In this document: one piece after another, positions 9,383-19,237 of the stretch
Numbering within the stretch: the first letter of the stretch is position 1
How the letters are laid out: each line of letters begins with the position of its first letter
Assembly: GCA_964195425.1 (NCBI GenBank)
Contig: CAXMOM010000004.1
Location: forward strand, 62,001-126,000
DNA: 64,000 nucleotides
Source of the DNA: Glaciecola sp964195425
GTDB lineage: Bacteria; Pseudomonadota; Gammaproteobacteria; Enterobacterales; Alteromonadaceae
Direction of reading: 5' to 3'
Notes under the pieces: generated by a model
Databases searched by the model: none
What the model was told of the DNA's origin: nothing
Seen by the model: only the letters and a program-made list of their open reading frames with translations
Program-made: the position numbers and the translations under genes

Positions 9383-9895
9383 GCAGCTTCTCGCAAAATA
9401 ATATCGTTCCTTTTACCACGTGTTTTTTTGTTAGTATTGCTTGTACCCTGCGGTATTGGTTTTGTACAAGATGATTTAGTTGGCGGTTTGGTCTAGTTGC
9501 CCCTTGCTTTTCGCTTAGGGAGCTTTTTGCTTTAAAACACATTTTGAAACTGATTTAAGCCTCTGCATTAGCATTACAACACGCTATTCATTTGTGCTTC
9601 ATTAGTCAGTGCAATCCACTTAAACCCAACAAAATCGATGCCTGTTGCATAGACTGGGGATAGCGTTTATTCTTCTTCTACTTAAGCTATGGGGATCCCA
9701 AGGTAAAAATCTGACTTATATTGGCCATAAGGCAGACACGAAAAGTTGGCCAGTGTGTTAACTCAACTTTCACATTATGCTGTGCTTTAGTTATTTGGAA
9801 ATATAAAAGTTTGTAAAGTACTTAGTCAATAATAATTAGAAAATCCGCGCGAACCCTTTCAAGGGTGCAAAGACGGATTCAGAAAAGGAAAGTTC
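9383..9895 (+). other. Intergenic region upstream of the DUF819 transporter
   Basis: About 510 bases with no supported gene; a 60-codon minus-strand frame at 9360-9542 has no RBS or known match. The last 60 bases hold a structured leader (see 9842-9879). The rest is AT-rich and may contain the operon promoter. Confidence 0.5.
9842..9879 (+). promoter_or_regulatory. Nested hairpin in the leader of the DUF819-NhaC operon
   Basis: AATCCG (9842-9847) pairs with CGGATT (9874-9879), and inside it ACCCTT (9853-9858) pairs with AAGGGT (9861-9866) across a two-base gap (so the inner stem must open slightly). The RBS AAAAGGAAAG follows immediately, so folding could affect translation of the transporter. 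There is no T-tract, so it is not a terminator. It matches no riboswitch class that I recognise. Confidence 0.35.
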
Positions 9896-11170
9896 ATGTC
9901 TACACAAAGTCTCGCTGACCAAGCCTTGGTCAACATCCCACTTTTTACCAACGACGCCACAGTAATGGGAATTTTGGCTATTCTACTGGGCTTAGTGTTT
10001 TATACTGCCAACAGCCAAGCTTCTTTTTGGCGCAAGTTTTATACGTTTGTACCATCTGTTTTACTTTGTTATTTTTTACCTTCTTTATTAAATACCTTTG
10101 GTTTAATAGATGGTGAAAACTCGCAGCTATACTACGTAGCATCTCGTTATCTGTTGCCCGCCTGTTTAGTCTTACTGACCATTAGTGTCGATTTAAAAGC
10201 GATCACCAAGTTAGGTAGCAAAGCTATTATTTTGTTTTTCACAGGTACTTTGGGCATTGTGATTGGCGGACCAATTGCCTTGCTTTTGGTGGCGACATTT
10301 TATCCCGAAATGTTAGGTGTCGATGGCCCTAATGCGGTTTGGCGAGGTATGGCAACCGTTGCGGGAAGCTGGATTGGTGGAAGTGCCAACCAAGCTGCAA
10401 TGAAAGAAATTTATGGCGCAGGAGACCAAATGTTTTCGGCTATGGTAACCGTTGACATCATTGTGGCAAATTTATGGATGGCAGTGCTGCTAATAATGGC
10501 GACAAACGCTAAAGCCATTGATGCAAAAACGGGTGCTGACACCTCCGCTATTGATGAGCTTAAAGCAAAGGTAAAGAGTTTTGAAGCTAAACACTCGCGT
10601 ATTCCAAGTCTACCTGACATTATGTTAATTGTGGCAGTGGGGCTAGGCGTAACAGGTTTCGCGCATATGTTTGCCGATACTATTACGCCGTATTTTATTA
10701 ATAATTTTCCCGACTTAGGCAAATTTAGTTTCCACAGTAAGTTTTTCTGGATGATTATTTTTGCCAGCTCGGTTGGTGTGGCATTATCTTTCACCAAGGT
10801 ACGTCAGTTAGAAGGAGCAGGGGCTTCAAAGATAGGGTCTGCCTTTTTATATATTTTGATTGCTACCATCGGTATGAAGATGGATGTGACTATGATTGCA
10901 GATCAGCCTTTATTCTTTGTGATTGGGGCAATTTGGATGCTAATTCATGCCACGCTTATGTTGATTGTCGCTAAGCTGATCAAGGCGCCATTATTCTATA
11001 TGGCAGTAGGTAGTCAAGCCAATGTGGGCGGCGCAGCATCTGCACCGGTAGTAGCAGCTGCTTTCCATCCTTCATTGGCACCTGTTGCGGTAATGTTAGC
11101 TGTATTAGGCTATACACTAGGCACTTACATGGCTTGGTTCTGTGGGCAAATTTTGCAAGCAATTAACTAG
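9896..11170 (+). CDS. DUF819 family membrane transporter
   Basis: A 424-residue inner-membrane protein with about ten or eleven hydrophobic helices and a short soluble loop (about residues 205-240, rich in K, A and D). The glycine-rich signatures VAGSWIGGSANQAAMKE and VGSQANVGGAASAPVVAAAF are typical of the DUF819 (YjcL) family, whose two repeats suggest an inverted-repeat transporter. The substrate is unknown. A strong RBS (AAAAGGAAAG) precedes the ATG. The NhaC-type gene starts 5 bases after the stop, so the two are co-transcribed and possibly work on one substrate or on ion-coupled exchange. Confidence 0.82.
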   Translation: MSTQSLADQALVNIPLFTNDATVMGILAILLGLVFYTANSQASFWRKFYTFVPSVLLCYFLPSLLNTFGLIDGENSQLYYVASRYLLPACLVLLTISVDLKAITKLGSKAIILFFTGTLGIVIGGPIALLLVATFYPEMLGVDGPNAVWRGMATVAGSWIGGSANQAAMKEIYGAGDQMFSAMVTVDIIVANLWMAVLLIMATNAKAIDAKTGADTSAIDELKAKVKSFEAKHSRIPSLPDIMLIVAVGLGVTGFAHMFADTITPYFINNFPDLGKFSFHSKFFWMIIFASSVGVALSFTKVRQLEGAGASKIGSAFLYILIATIGMKMDVTMIADQPLFFVIGAIWMLIHATLMLIVAKLIKAPLFYMAVGSQANVGGAASAPVVAAAFHPSLAPVAVMLAVLGYTLGTYMAWFCGQILQAIN

Positions 11171-11175
11171 GCTCA

Positions 11176-12501
11176 ATGACTATGAAGCGCAAGCAAGCAA
11201 AAGATAATTTTTGGGGTTTAACCCCCATAGTATTATTTATGATCTTGGTGATTGGCAGTGGGGTGTTGACACAAAACTTTTCTACAATGCCTATATTAGT
11301 GGCTTTTATTATTGCTACGGGTTTCGCTTTACTACTAAATAGAAAAGAGTCGAAATTATCGGTAGCTGAAAAGGTCGATGTGTTCTGTAAAGGTGGTGGA
11401 GAAAAAACCATCATTTTACTCGCGATAATCTTTCTCTTAGCGGGGGCTTTTTATGCCGTCACAATCGACATTGGTGCCCGTGATGCCACGGTAAATTGGG
11501 CCTTGAATTACGTACCAACCGCCTTCTTATTACCCGGTTTATTTGTGATTTCCTGTTTTATCGCTTTCGCCATGGGTACTTCTATGGGCACTATTACCGC
11601 CATTACCCCTATCGGTATTGGCTTAGCTGAGAGCTTAGGAGTGCCTATCCCGCTTACGGTAGGCATTGTGATTGGGGGAGCAATGTTTGGTGATAACTTA
11701 TCTTTTATTTCTGATACCACTATTGCTGCTACACGCACTCAAGGTGTGCAACTAAGAGACAAGTTTAAAGCTAACCTGATTATTGTTCTGCCCGCTGCAT
11801 TACTGACCGCGGTATTGCTCATGTTTGTGAATATTGATGGCAGCGCTATAATTGCATCTAAGAGTTACGATGCTTGGCTAATACTGCCCTACTTATTGAT
11901 TATTATCTGCGCGTTATTGGGTATAAACGTTATTGGAGTATTAGGGATTGGTATTGGTACTGCCTGTGTGGTGGGTATATCAAATGGCTTATTTACTCTT
12001 CCTGTTATGCTGCAAAGTCTGCAAAAAGGTATGGGCTGGATGCAAGATCTGGTGGCCATAGCGCTAATACTTGGTGGTATAGTGGCGTTAATGAAAGCCT
12101 ATGGCGGTATTGCGTGGTTGGTCAGCAATATCACAAAACGAATTAATAGCAAAAAGGGCTCTGAGTACGGCATTGCGGCTTTAGTCAGTGCTTTGAATAT
12201 CGCCATTTCAAACAATACTATAGCCATAGTAAGTATAGGTCCTATAGCCAAAGAATTAGGTGAACAATACCAAATAGATCCAAGACGTACGGCAAGTTTA
12301 TTAGATATATTTTCTTGTGGAATTCAAGGTCTTGTGCCGTATGGAGGACAACTCTTAGCGGCAGCTAGCCTGGCCGGTGTGTCACCCTTGGCGCTAACGC
12401 CTTACTGTTGGTATCCGATGTTAATTTTAGTTTTTGGCATATTGGCCATTGCCACGGGTTTACCCAAATTCAAAGACAAATCAATAGACGACTTTAACTA
12501 A
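11176..12501 (+). CDS. NhaC-family Na+/H+ (or Na+-coupled) antiporter
   Basis: A 441-residue membrane protein with about eleven helices. It has the NhaC/ion-transporter features MGTSMGTITAITPIGIG and GAMFGDNLSFISDTTIAATRTQG, the latter being the conserved acidic-polar ion-site region (GDNxSxISDTT). It is second in an operon with the DUF819 gene, with a 5-base spacing and only a weak RBS, which suggests translational coupling. An ATG at 11182 is an alternative start. Members of this family exchange Na+ for H+ or for organic acids; the actual substrate cannot be read from the sequence. Confidence 0.84.
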   Translation: MTMKRKQAKDNFWGLTPIVLFMILVIGSGVLTQNFSTMPILVAFIIATGFALLLNRKESKLSVAEKVDVFCKGGGEKTIILLAIIFLLAGAFYAVTIDIGARDATVNWALNYVPTAFLLPGLFVISCFIAFAMGTSMGTITAITPIGIGLAESLGVPIPLTVGIVIGGAMFGDNLSFISDTTIAATRTQGVQLRDKFKANLIIVLPAALLTAVLLMFVNIDGSAIIASKSYDAWLILPYLLIIICALLGINVIGVLGIGIGTACVVGISNGLFTLPVMLQSLQKGMGWMQDLVAIALILGGIVALMKAYGGIAWLVSNITKRINSKKGSEYGIAALVSALNIAISNNTIAIVSIGPIAKELGEQYQIDPRRTASLLDIFSCGIQGLVPYGGQLLAAASLAGVSPLALTPYCWYPMLILVFGILAIATGLPKFKDKSIDDFN

Positions 12502-12610
12502 GCTATAGTTGAGAAAAAAAGTGCTGTATATAATGAGTTGAGGTTTATGGTGCTTTGATTTATGGTAATTTAATCTTCCTGTACTCTAACGTTACGAGTG
12601 TCTTAAATTG

Positions 12611-14142
12611 ATGTCAAAATTTAGGTTTACTTTCTTACTGGTCATAGCGGTGTTTACTGCAACCATACTAACCGCCTGCAACATTATTGCCCTGCCTCCA
12701 CAACCTATTCGAAATGACTCGACTGGAAAACAGGCTGCGCCGCCATTACTGCTAATTTCGATTGATGGTGTTCGGCATGACTATCTGGAAAAGACTGAAC
12801 TGCCAAACTTTGCTCGACTAGCTAGAGGCGGACTGCGGGCTGACTCTCTACAACACGTATTTCCAACCAAAACATTTGTGACTCATTACTCACTCGTCAC
12901 TGGCCTATACGCTGATGGCACCGGTGTAGTAGCGAACAGCATGTGGGATCCAGATCGTCGTTCCAGATTTTCACTTGGCAATTGAGACGCCGTAGGTGAC
13001 GGCTATTGGTATGAGGGCGAACCCATTTGGAACACCCTAGAGAAAACCGGCAAACATTCAGCCCCATACTTCTGGCCGGGCTCGGCAGCTGAAATCGGCG
13101 GCATGCGTCCAAGTATCTGGATGTCCTTTGCCGGCAATACACCGCATGATGATCGTATTCAACAGGTGCTTGAATGGTTATATTTACCCGATGAGCAGCG
13201 CCCGGAATTTCTAAGCCTTTATTTTTCCGTTGTCGATAGCGCCGGCCATCGTCATGGCCCCGATTATCCAAAGGTTATTGAGGCCCTGCAGGAAGTTGAT
13301 AGAGCGTTGGGTCTTCTCATTGAGGGTATCGAGCAGCGCGGCCTGTTCAACAAAATGCATATCTTAGTCACCTCCGACCACGGTATGGAAACGGTTGCAA
13401 TGGATCGTTACGTGTTGATTGATGAATTTATAGATCTTAGTCGAGTCCACTTTTCGGATTGGACTCCTATCGCGCAAATCTGGGAAACCGAAGACGGCTT
13501 AAGTACCGACGAAATTTTTGAAGGGTTAAACGGTGCGCATCCAAACATGCGGGTATGGAAAAAGCTGATGTGCCTCCCAGATATCACTTCAATAAGCACG
13601 AACGGGTTGCTGATGTTATTGCCGAAGTTGATCTTGGTTGGATGATTTCAAGCAAACCCTACTACGCCGAGATGAAACCAAACGCATTAAACGGCATGCA
13701 TGGCTGGGATTCCGCTTGGCACAACATGCATGGCATCTTTATCGCTCACGGCCCCGCATTTGCTCCAGGAACCCGCGCTCCAACCGTTCGCAGTATTGAT
13801 CTTTATTCATTAATGGCTGAGCTGATGCAGATTAAACCAGCCGATAACGACGGCAGCCTTACTGCGTTCGCACCGATTCTGTATAACCCACAGCCCGCCT
13901 CAATCCGCACCAGCGACTGGGTTTGTGACAACGCTGAGTTAGTCCTTCGTGAAGGACAAGGGCTAGCCAGCCTTCAGCGCGGTGAGCAAATATTCTCGCT
14001 ACCGCTTAAAGTGAGTGCTTCAGGCGTCCGCTATGAGGACACCGACGTGCTGTTTTGGTCTAAAGGCAATAAGGCTGAGGTGGTCATTGACGGTCAAGCA
14101 CTTACTAACTGCAGTGATGTTGCTAAAATAATACTAGAGTGA
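12611..14142 (+). pseudogene. Broken ENPP-type phosphodiesterase / nucleotide pyrophosphatase lipoprotein
   Basis: A full-length alkaline-phosphatase-superfamily phosphodiesterase gene with two lesions. It begins with a lipoprotein signal peptide (lipobox LTAC), then LLLISIDGVRHDY (metal Asp), FPTKTFVTHYSLVTGLY (nucleophile Thr region), VDSAGHRHGPDYP and SDHGM (metal ligands), and a C-terminal HGWDSAWHNMHGIFIAHGPAF. An in-frame TGA at 12983-12985 interrupts it after SLGN. The frame resumes as DAVGDGYWYEGEPIWN, then shifts by one base at an A-run near 13558-13563, where five A are present and six would restore WKKADVPP. The nucleophile region has VTHY where PNHY is usual. Base composition looks more GC-rich than the neighbours, which suggests transfer. 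Sequencing error could explain the homopolymer shift but less easily the TGA as well. Confidence 0.82.
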
Positions 14143-14498
14143 TTTTTTCTCTGTAGGCAAATTTATGATGGAAAACCTTTTTGATCAGAGTTTAATGATA
14201 CTACAAGGGTGAAATTAAAGTCTGTTGCGTTGTTCATAGATGTGATCTATTCTTGTTGTCGTCATATTCCTGAATAAAAAAGCTAATAGCCGAAAGTAAG
14301 TTATTGATATAATGTTAGATAAAAGCATAATCTTGTGAACCAATGCACCTTTCATAGCATCAGTTTTTGCCCACGGGGCCGCCAAATTTAGCTTACGGCA
14401 CAGCTGTTAAATTTAAAAATTAAGGCAATACGTAAAACTAGTCCAGTCAAAATTTTGAGTGGTCTGTAATTGTTCACTATAAGGAAATTCATATACAC
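14143..14498 (+). other. Intergenic region, nothing recognised
   Basis: About 355 AT-rich bases between the phosphodiesterase pseudogene and the small lipoprotein gene. No gene, hairpin or repeat stood out. An RBS-like AAGGAAA lies just before 14499. Confidence 0.5.
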
Positions 14499-15002
14499 AT
14501 GCTCAAAACAATCAAATTTACCCTGATAATGGCTTGTTTTACGTTTTTATCAGCTTGCACTATAACGCTTGCACCTAGTTATGATGCCGATTTATATCGC
14601 GGGATTAATACCTTAAATTCACAGGTACTTGCCCTTTTCGTAAGTGTTCCTGCCGGTGGCGACAGTTGTGATGCACACACAGCCACCTATGATAAAGTCA
14701 TTGGTTTGTCAGAAGCACTGGCTATGCAATCTAGAGCTAGACCCATGCCCGACAACAAAATAATAAATAAACTCACAGAATTACTGAAAGATTCTGAACA
14801 AGATTTTGACCTATCGGATGAACCCCCTAGTGCAGGTTCACTAGATGAAATACAAAAAGTGCTAACGAAGATGAAAATTGATCATTGCGACGATGGCAAA
14901 GTAGGTATTATTGCAAAACAAACGTATAAAGTGGCTATTGTGACTTCAATGGACCAAGCGATTACCTATGAAGCCTTTCTAAACAGAGCATCAGGAGAAT
15001 AA
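14499..15002 (+). CDS. Small lipoprotein, unknown function
   Basis: A 167-residue protein with a clear lipoprotein signal peptide (FTLIMACFTFLSAC, lipobox LSAC, Cys at about residue 20). The mature part is helical and polar with two later Cys residues (about 57 and 128), and I recognise no domain. A good RBS (AAGGAAA) precedes the ATG. The next gene begins 2 bases after its stop and has its own GGAG-like RBS inside this gene, so the two form an operon. They lie just upstream of a broken protease-CHAT gene and may be remains of, or partners in, the same accessory module; that link is inference from position only. Confidence 0.6.
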   Translation: MLKTIKFTLIMACFTFLSACTITLAPSYDADLYRGINTLNSQVLALFVSVPAGGDSCDAHTATYDKVIGLSEALAMQSRARPMPDNKIINKLTELLKDSEQDFDLSDEPPSAGSLDEIQKVLTKMKIDHCDDGKVGIIAKQTYKVAIVTSMDQAITYEAFLNRASGE

Positions 15003-15004
15003 TT

Positions 15005-15361
15005 ATGGATATTGATATACAAGCAATGATAAAAACCATTACAGGCAGCGTATCTGATATTACCGGTAAAGATGCCAGTACACTTAAAGGATTCACAAAA
15101 CGTCAAATGAAAGGACTTGCAAAACAAAGCAAATTGATTGCATTAGGCGTTTCTACAGGCGAGTTTGATGACGAAATGCGTGATTTCTTTTTGGCCAATT
15201 TAAAAAAGACGACCCTCAATTTTGCCAAATCGTTTGTAGGTATGATGTTAGTCACAATAGAAAAAATTTGGAATGCCGTTGTTGGTGTTTTATGGGGAGC
15301 AATTAACAAAGCAACTGGCCTTGGTTTGGCTATTCCGGTTATGGGCTCGGGCAGCGAGTAA
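15005..15361 (+). CDS. Small protein with a C-terminal hydrophobic segment, unknown function
   Basis: A 118-residue protein, co-transcribed with the upstream lipoprotein gene (2-base spacing, RBS CAGGAGAAT). The N-terminal 75 residues are polar and Lys-rich; residues about 75-112 (FVGMMLVTIEKIWNAVVGVLW and beyond) form one or two amphipathic or membrane helices ending in a Gly-rich tail. No signal peptide and no known domain were seen. The arrangement of a lipoprotein plus a small amphipathic partner could be an envelope-associated pair, but the function is not known. Confidence 0.55.
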   Translation: MDIDIQAMIKTITGSVSDITGKDASTLKGFTKRQMKGLAKQSKLIALGVSTGEFDDEMRDFFLANLKKTTLNFAKSFVGMMLVTIEKIWNAVVGVLWGAINKATGLGLAIPVMGSGSE

Positions 15362-15804
15362 ATAAATAATCACGTTAAACTACAAAGTGATTACTTTACA
15401 AGCCACGCTTACTTTATAAAAATTAGCTTTGCCATTGCCGCCGGTTTCGTCTTTAATACAGCCGGCGTCGGTTTATGCGCCAATGTATCAAATCTCTCCA
15501 ACTTCGCCCGCTTCATCATCATTACTTAAACAACCCCATTTCCTTTTTTGCCATTGCCATCCATTTACAATAATAAACTCGATGATATTTACAATTATAG
15601 ACAAGCCAAATTCAAAATATTTCAGTCTTGTAACCGTTAAGTTTGGTAAATAAAAGCGTATTTTCCGTATCTAAAATTTGCAGCAGTTTAAGACTTGATT
15701 CCTCAAATTCCATTATTTTATTTGTTTGCGTGAGAGATTTCTCTTTGTGAGTGCACTTCTACTAGTACCACGATCAAAATAACAATATATAAAGGAAACG
15801 CAAA
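15362..15804 (+). other. Intergenic region, nothing firmly recognised
   Basis: About 440 bases before the protease gene. A 74-codon frame on the plus strand (15429-15653) lacks an RBS. The opposite strand reads as a stop-containing low-complexity frame that could be gene debris, but no family can be named. The protease RBS AAAGGAAA lies near 15792-15799. Confidence 0.4.
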
Positions 15805-17443
15805 ATGCCAAATAATAATATTAATGACCTTAATGAAGAGGATGGACTCTTCCCGCCAATGCCTGAAGTTTTAGAACATGCAATGGCAAAAATTCCTGAA
15901 AACGCCGCGCCACAGGACATGTATCGCGGCATGTTGGAATCCATGTGTGGTGCGATGGATGACTCGCAAGCCGTTGAGCAATATGACGGTAGCTTAGGGG
16001 TTAGCAAAGCCTTTGTTAAGGCACATCAAAGTATGGGCGGTCAGTTACAATGTAATAATAATCTTGCCGATAAATTCACCAAGCACGGTAATGTCTCTGG
16101 CGCAAAGTGGTGCTCAGGAACAATGATCAGCGATAACCTCTTTTTGACCGCGGGGCATTGTTTTGACCAAACTGGCGGCAGTTGGCAACGACCAAAAGTT
16201 AATGGCAGTAACGAGGTGATTTCACCTGCTGAAATCGCAAAGAACATGCATGTTAATTTTAATTATCAAGTTGATGCTAGCGGCACACCGCAAGCGGTTA
16301 GCGAATTTGCAGTGCAGGAGATCATTGAATATCGACTCGGTGGCTTAGACTATGCAATTCTGCGCCTTGCAGGCGCTCCAGGTAGAACCTTTGGGGTAGG
16401 CGAGATTGCAACACGAGATGCAAAATTACAAGATATGCTATGCATTATAGGCCACACAGCTGGCGTGCCAAAGCGCATCGAGGCTGGACCACTGACTCGA
16501 TTCGACAGCAATCGCCTGCGCTATAACGATATAGACACTTTGGGCGGTAATTCTGGATCAGCCGTTTGGCAATCACCATCAGGTAACATCGTTGGAGTGC
16601 ATACTAATGGCGGTTGTAATGCACCTGGTGGGTCAAACTCAGGCATGCGTATAAGCCGACTTTTAGAAGAGTCGCCAATACTGCAAAGCCTTGGTTTGCC
16701 TGCCTTGCAAGGGCGCTTTACCATTTGGCAGAAAAGTAACAATCGTTTTATGGACGCACACAGAGGTTCGAATAATGACTTCTCCGCGGTTACAAGAAAC
16801 GCGCAAAACAATGATACGCAACGCAGGGTACTAAGTCCTGTTGGTCAGGTTTGCACAAATCAGTGGCGATCGCTTTGTTGATGCACATGAGAATACAGAT
16901 AAAGATTTCTCCGTGGTTAGCCGAACCGCGCAAAAAAACGACACGCAGCGCTGTGTTTTTCGCCACATTACAACCTACAGCATTCAGCAGTTAAGCAATG
17001 GGCGTTATATCGATGCCGACTATTCTGATTATGCAGGTTTAATAACGAGTGCAGAAGAAAATAGTGATTCACCACTAGGATACTTGAATGTGGATGAGCT
17101 GCTAACGAAGACTTTTTCAACCAACCTAATTGTATTGAGCGCTTGCGACACCTAACTTGGTGGCTACTACGAAAGCGAGGGTAATACAGGGCTAGCCTAC
17201 AGGTTTTTGGCGCAAGGAGCTGACTCGGTTGTGGGAATATTATGGAAAGTAGCGGACAAACCAACCGCAATTTTTATGCGCTATTTTTACCAAGCACTAA
17301 AAACAACAAATGGCGATAACGCTGAGTCATTAAGACAAGCACAACTGCAACTAAAAAGGAAAGGACGATACAAACACCCGAGATATTGGGCCGGATTTGT
17401 ACTCACAAATACTTATCTAAAAACAACTCACATTTCGCTTTAA
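15805..17443 (+). pseudogene. Broken trypsin-like protease / beta-repeat / CHAT-domain gene
   Basis: The first 358 codons encode a trypsin-fold serine protease without a signal peptide, with an intact-looking triad: H118 in LTAGHC, D182 in LDYAILRL and S250 in GGNSGSAV. Then come about three repeats of the type RF-x-DAH-x(7)-DFS-x-V-x-R-x-AQ-x-NDTQR (around 16735-16830, 16865-16960 and 16985-17060), resembling beta-trefoil repeats. A single extra base near 16845 shifts the frame between repeats 1 and 2. The last part is the C-terminal half of a CHAT (caspase-like) domain with the catalytic Cys motif LIVLSACDT, interrupted by TAA at 17153-17155 where Gly is expected, and ending RYWAGFVL. The CHAT histidine segment is missing, so an internal deletion probably fused two neighbouring genes. 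Not expected to be active as a whole. Confidence 0.75.
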
Positions 17444-17609
17444 CGATGGTTCTTCAATTTACACATTAGTGAAATGGTTAAAGGTGGGTACTTTACCTTC
17501 GTATTAGACTTATATTGATTACTGTATAGGTGCAACGCTTGCGCCATATTGATCTTGGTTCTAATACTGAGAAGACCCCATCTTGTATTAATTTTTGAAG
17601 TTTTATAGC

Positions 17610-17831
17610 TCAGTTTTCTAGCTCAGTTTTCAGCCAAGCTTTACCCACTTTCGCATCACGTTCAGCGGTTGCGAGGGAAATTCCCAAGACCAGTGCAATA
17701 TCGCTGTTGTTTAGGGCAGCAAAAATACGAGGCTCATATACTTTGGCTGCGCGTATATCAAATGAAGCTAGCTCCTTAAGTAAATGGTCAACATGAATGA
17801 GCCCTACAATGTCGTCGTCAATACCTCCCAC
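17610..17831 (-). pseudogene. C-terminal remnant of an ECF sigma factor (sigma-70 region 4)
   Basis: A 73-codon frame whose last 60 residues match region 4 of the ECF sigma factors of the TIGR02999 type: a helix VDHLLKELASFDIRAAKVYEPRIF, then the helix-turn-helix ALVLGISLATAERD and the ending AKAWLK-like (GKAWLKTEL). Region 2, needed for core and -10 binding, is missing, so the gene is truncated at its 5' end. This sigma type is often encoded beside kinase, TPR and CHAT genes, and here it lies tail-to-tail with the CHAT remnant, supporting a decayed multi-gene module. Confidence 0.6.
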
Positions 17832-17896
17832 TCAAGATATGGTTATTTGAATAGGAGGAGTTTCTCTCGTGCATGATCCACTAAAAAAATGGGAAG

Positions 17897-19144
17897 TTAC
17901 TCGCTTAAATAATCATCAGGCAATGACTCAATTTGAGCGACGCCTGAGGCAATAGCCGCTTTAGCAACTGCCGTTGCAATTGTTTTACATAAACGCGGAT
18001 CCATAGGTTTAGGAATAATGTAATCTCTGCCAAATTCAAGCGACTTAACATTACTGGCTATTAACACTTCTTCAGGTACTGGCATTTTGGATACGCTACG
18101 AATAGCTTCAACCGCAGCAACCTTCATTTCATCATTTATTTGCGAAGCGCGCACATCTAAAGCGCCACGAAATATAAACGGGAAGCAAAGTACATTGTTC
18201 ACCTGATTTGGATAATCTGAGCGACCGGTGGCCATAATTAGGTCTTGGCGAACTTCTAGGGCAAGCTCGGGTTTAATCTCGGGATCTGGGTTTGAACAGG
18301 CGAATACAATGGGGTTTGGCGCCATTAATTTAAGGGCTTCAGGCGGCAGTAAATCTGGGCCTGAAACACCTAAAAATACATCGGCGTCTTCCATGGCATC
18401 TATCAGTGTGCGTTTGTCGGTGTTGTTGGCAAATAAGGCTTTGTGTTCCGTTAGGCCTTCTCGGCGAGTGTGGATAATACCTTGGCGGTCAAGCATATAA
18501 ATTTTTTCACGCTGTGCACCACACTTAATCAAGAGCTCCATGCAGGCAACGGCCGCAGCTCCTGCGCCTAAGCATACAATTTTCACTTCTTTGATGTTTT
18601 TACCTTGAATTTCTAGAGCATTTAACATGCCCGCAGCTGTCACTATTGCTGTGCCATGTTGATCGTCGTGAAAAATAGGGATTTTGCAGCGCTTTATGAG
18701 TTCTTTTTCAATTTCAAAACACTCAGGAGCTTTGATATCTTCCAAATTAATCCCGCCAAAGGTATCTGCAATATTGGCCACCGTGTTTATAAATTCTTCG
18801 GTGGTACGGTGTTTTACCTCTATGTCGATAGAGTCGAGTCCAGCAAAGCGCTTAAATAATAAAGCTTTACCTTCCATTACCGGCTTGGAGGCTAAGGGGC
18901 CTAAATTTCCCAGCCCTAAAATAGCGGTGCCATTTGATATAACAGCGACCATATTGCCCTTTGCTGTGTATCGATAAGCCGCATTTGGGTCCGCGGCAAT
19001 TTCACGCACAGGTTCAGCTACACCTGGGCTATACGCTAGGGCCAAATCATCAACGGTTGCGGCAGATGTTGAAAGTTCAACACTGATTTTTCCGGGTTTA
19101 GGGAATTCGTGGTAATCAAGAGCGCGTTGGCGAAAATCATCCAT
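17897..19144 (-). CDS. Malic enzyme (oxaloacetate-decarboxylating malate dehydrogenase), short form
   Basis: A 415-residue enzyme that converts malate to pyruvate and CO2 with NAD(P)+. The malic domain has YSPGVAEPVREIA and the metal-binding NLEDIKAPECFEIE, followed by the FHDDQHGTA active-site motif; the C-terminal domain has the dinucleotide motif CLGAGAAAVACMELL and VFACSNPDPEI. It lacks the phosphotransacetylase-like extension of E. coli MaeB (about 759 residues) and is about the size of the short bacterial forms. Cofactor preference cannot be assigned. Its start ATG has a weak upstream RBS-like GGACCC. It is separate from rpmE and reads in the same direction. Confidence 0.93.
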   Translation of the reverse strand: MDDFRQRALDYHEFPKPGKISVELSTSAATVDDLALAYSPGVAEPVREIAADPNAAYRYTAKGNMVAVISNGTAILGLGNLGPLASKPVMEGKALLFKRFAGLDSIDIEVKHRTTEEFINTVANIADTFGGINLEDIKAPECFEIEKELIKRCKIPIFHDDQHGTAIVTAAGMLNALEIQGKNIKEVKIVCLGAGAAAVACMELLIKCGAQREKIYMLDRQGIIHTRREGLTEHKALFANNTDKRTLIDAMEDADVFLGVSGPDLLPPEALKLMAPNPIVFACSNPDPEIKPELALEVRQDLIMATGRSDYPNQVNNVLCFPFIFRGALDVRASQINDEMKVAAVEAIRSVSKMPVPEEVLIASNVKSLEFGRDYIIPKPMDPRLCKTIATAVAKAAIASGVAQIESLPDDYLSE

Positions 19145-19237
19145 CTCAAGTAGGGTCCTTTACGAAAAGCTGTATTAAAAAATATGGAACAATATGTGAC
19201 TTGGATCACAATAACACAAATGGCCTTAGATGAAAGT

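Noticed and set aside
9360..9542. 60-codon minus-strand frame after the glycosyltransferase gene
   Set aside because: It overlaps the 3' end of the glycosyltransferase gene, has no RBS and shows no recognisable motif.
15429..15653. 74-codon plus-strand frame in the gap before the protease gene
   Set aside because: Low complexity, no RBS and no recognisable protein. The opposite strand contains stops, so possible debris there was not annotated as a gene.
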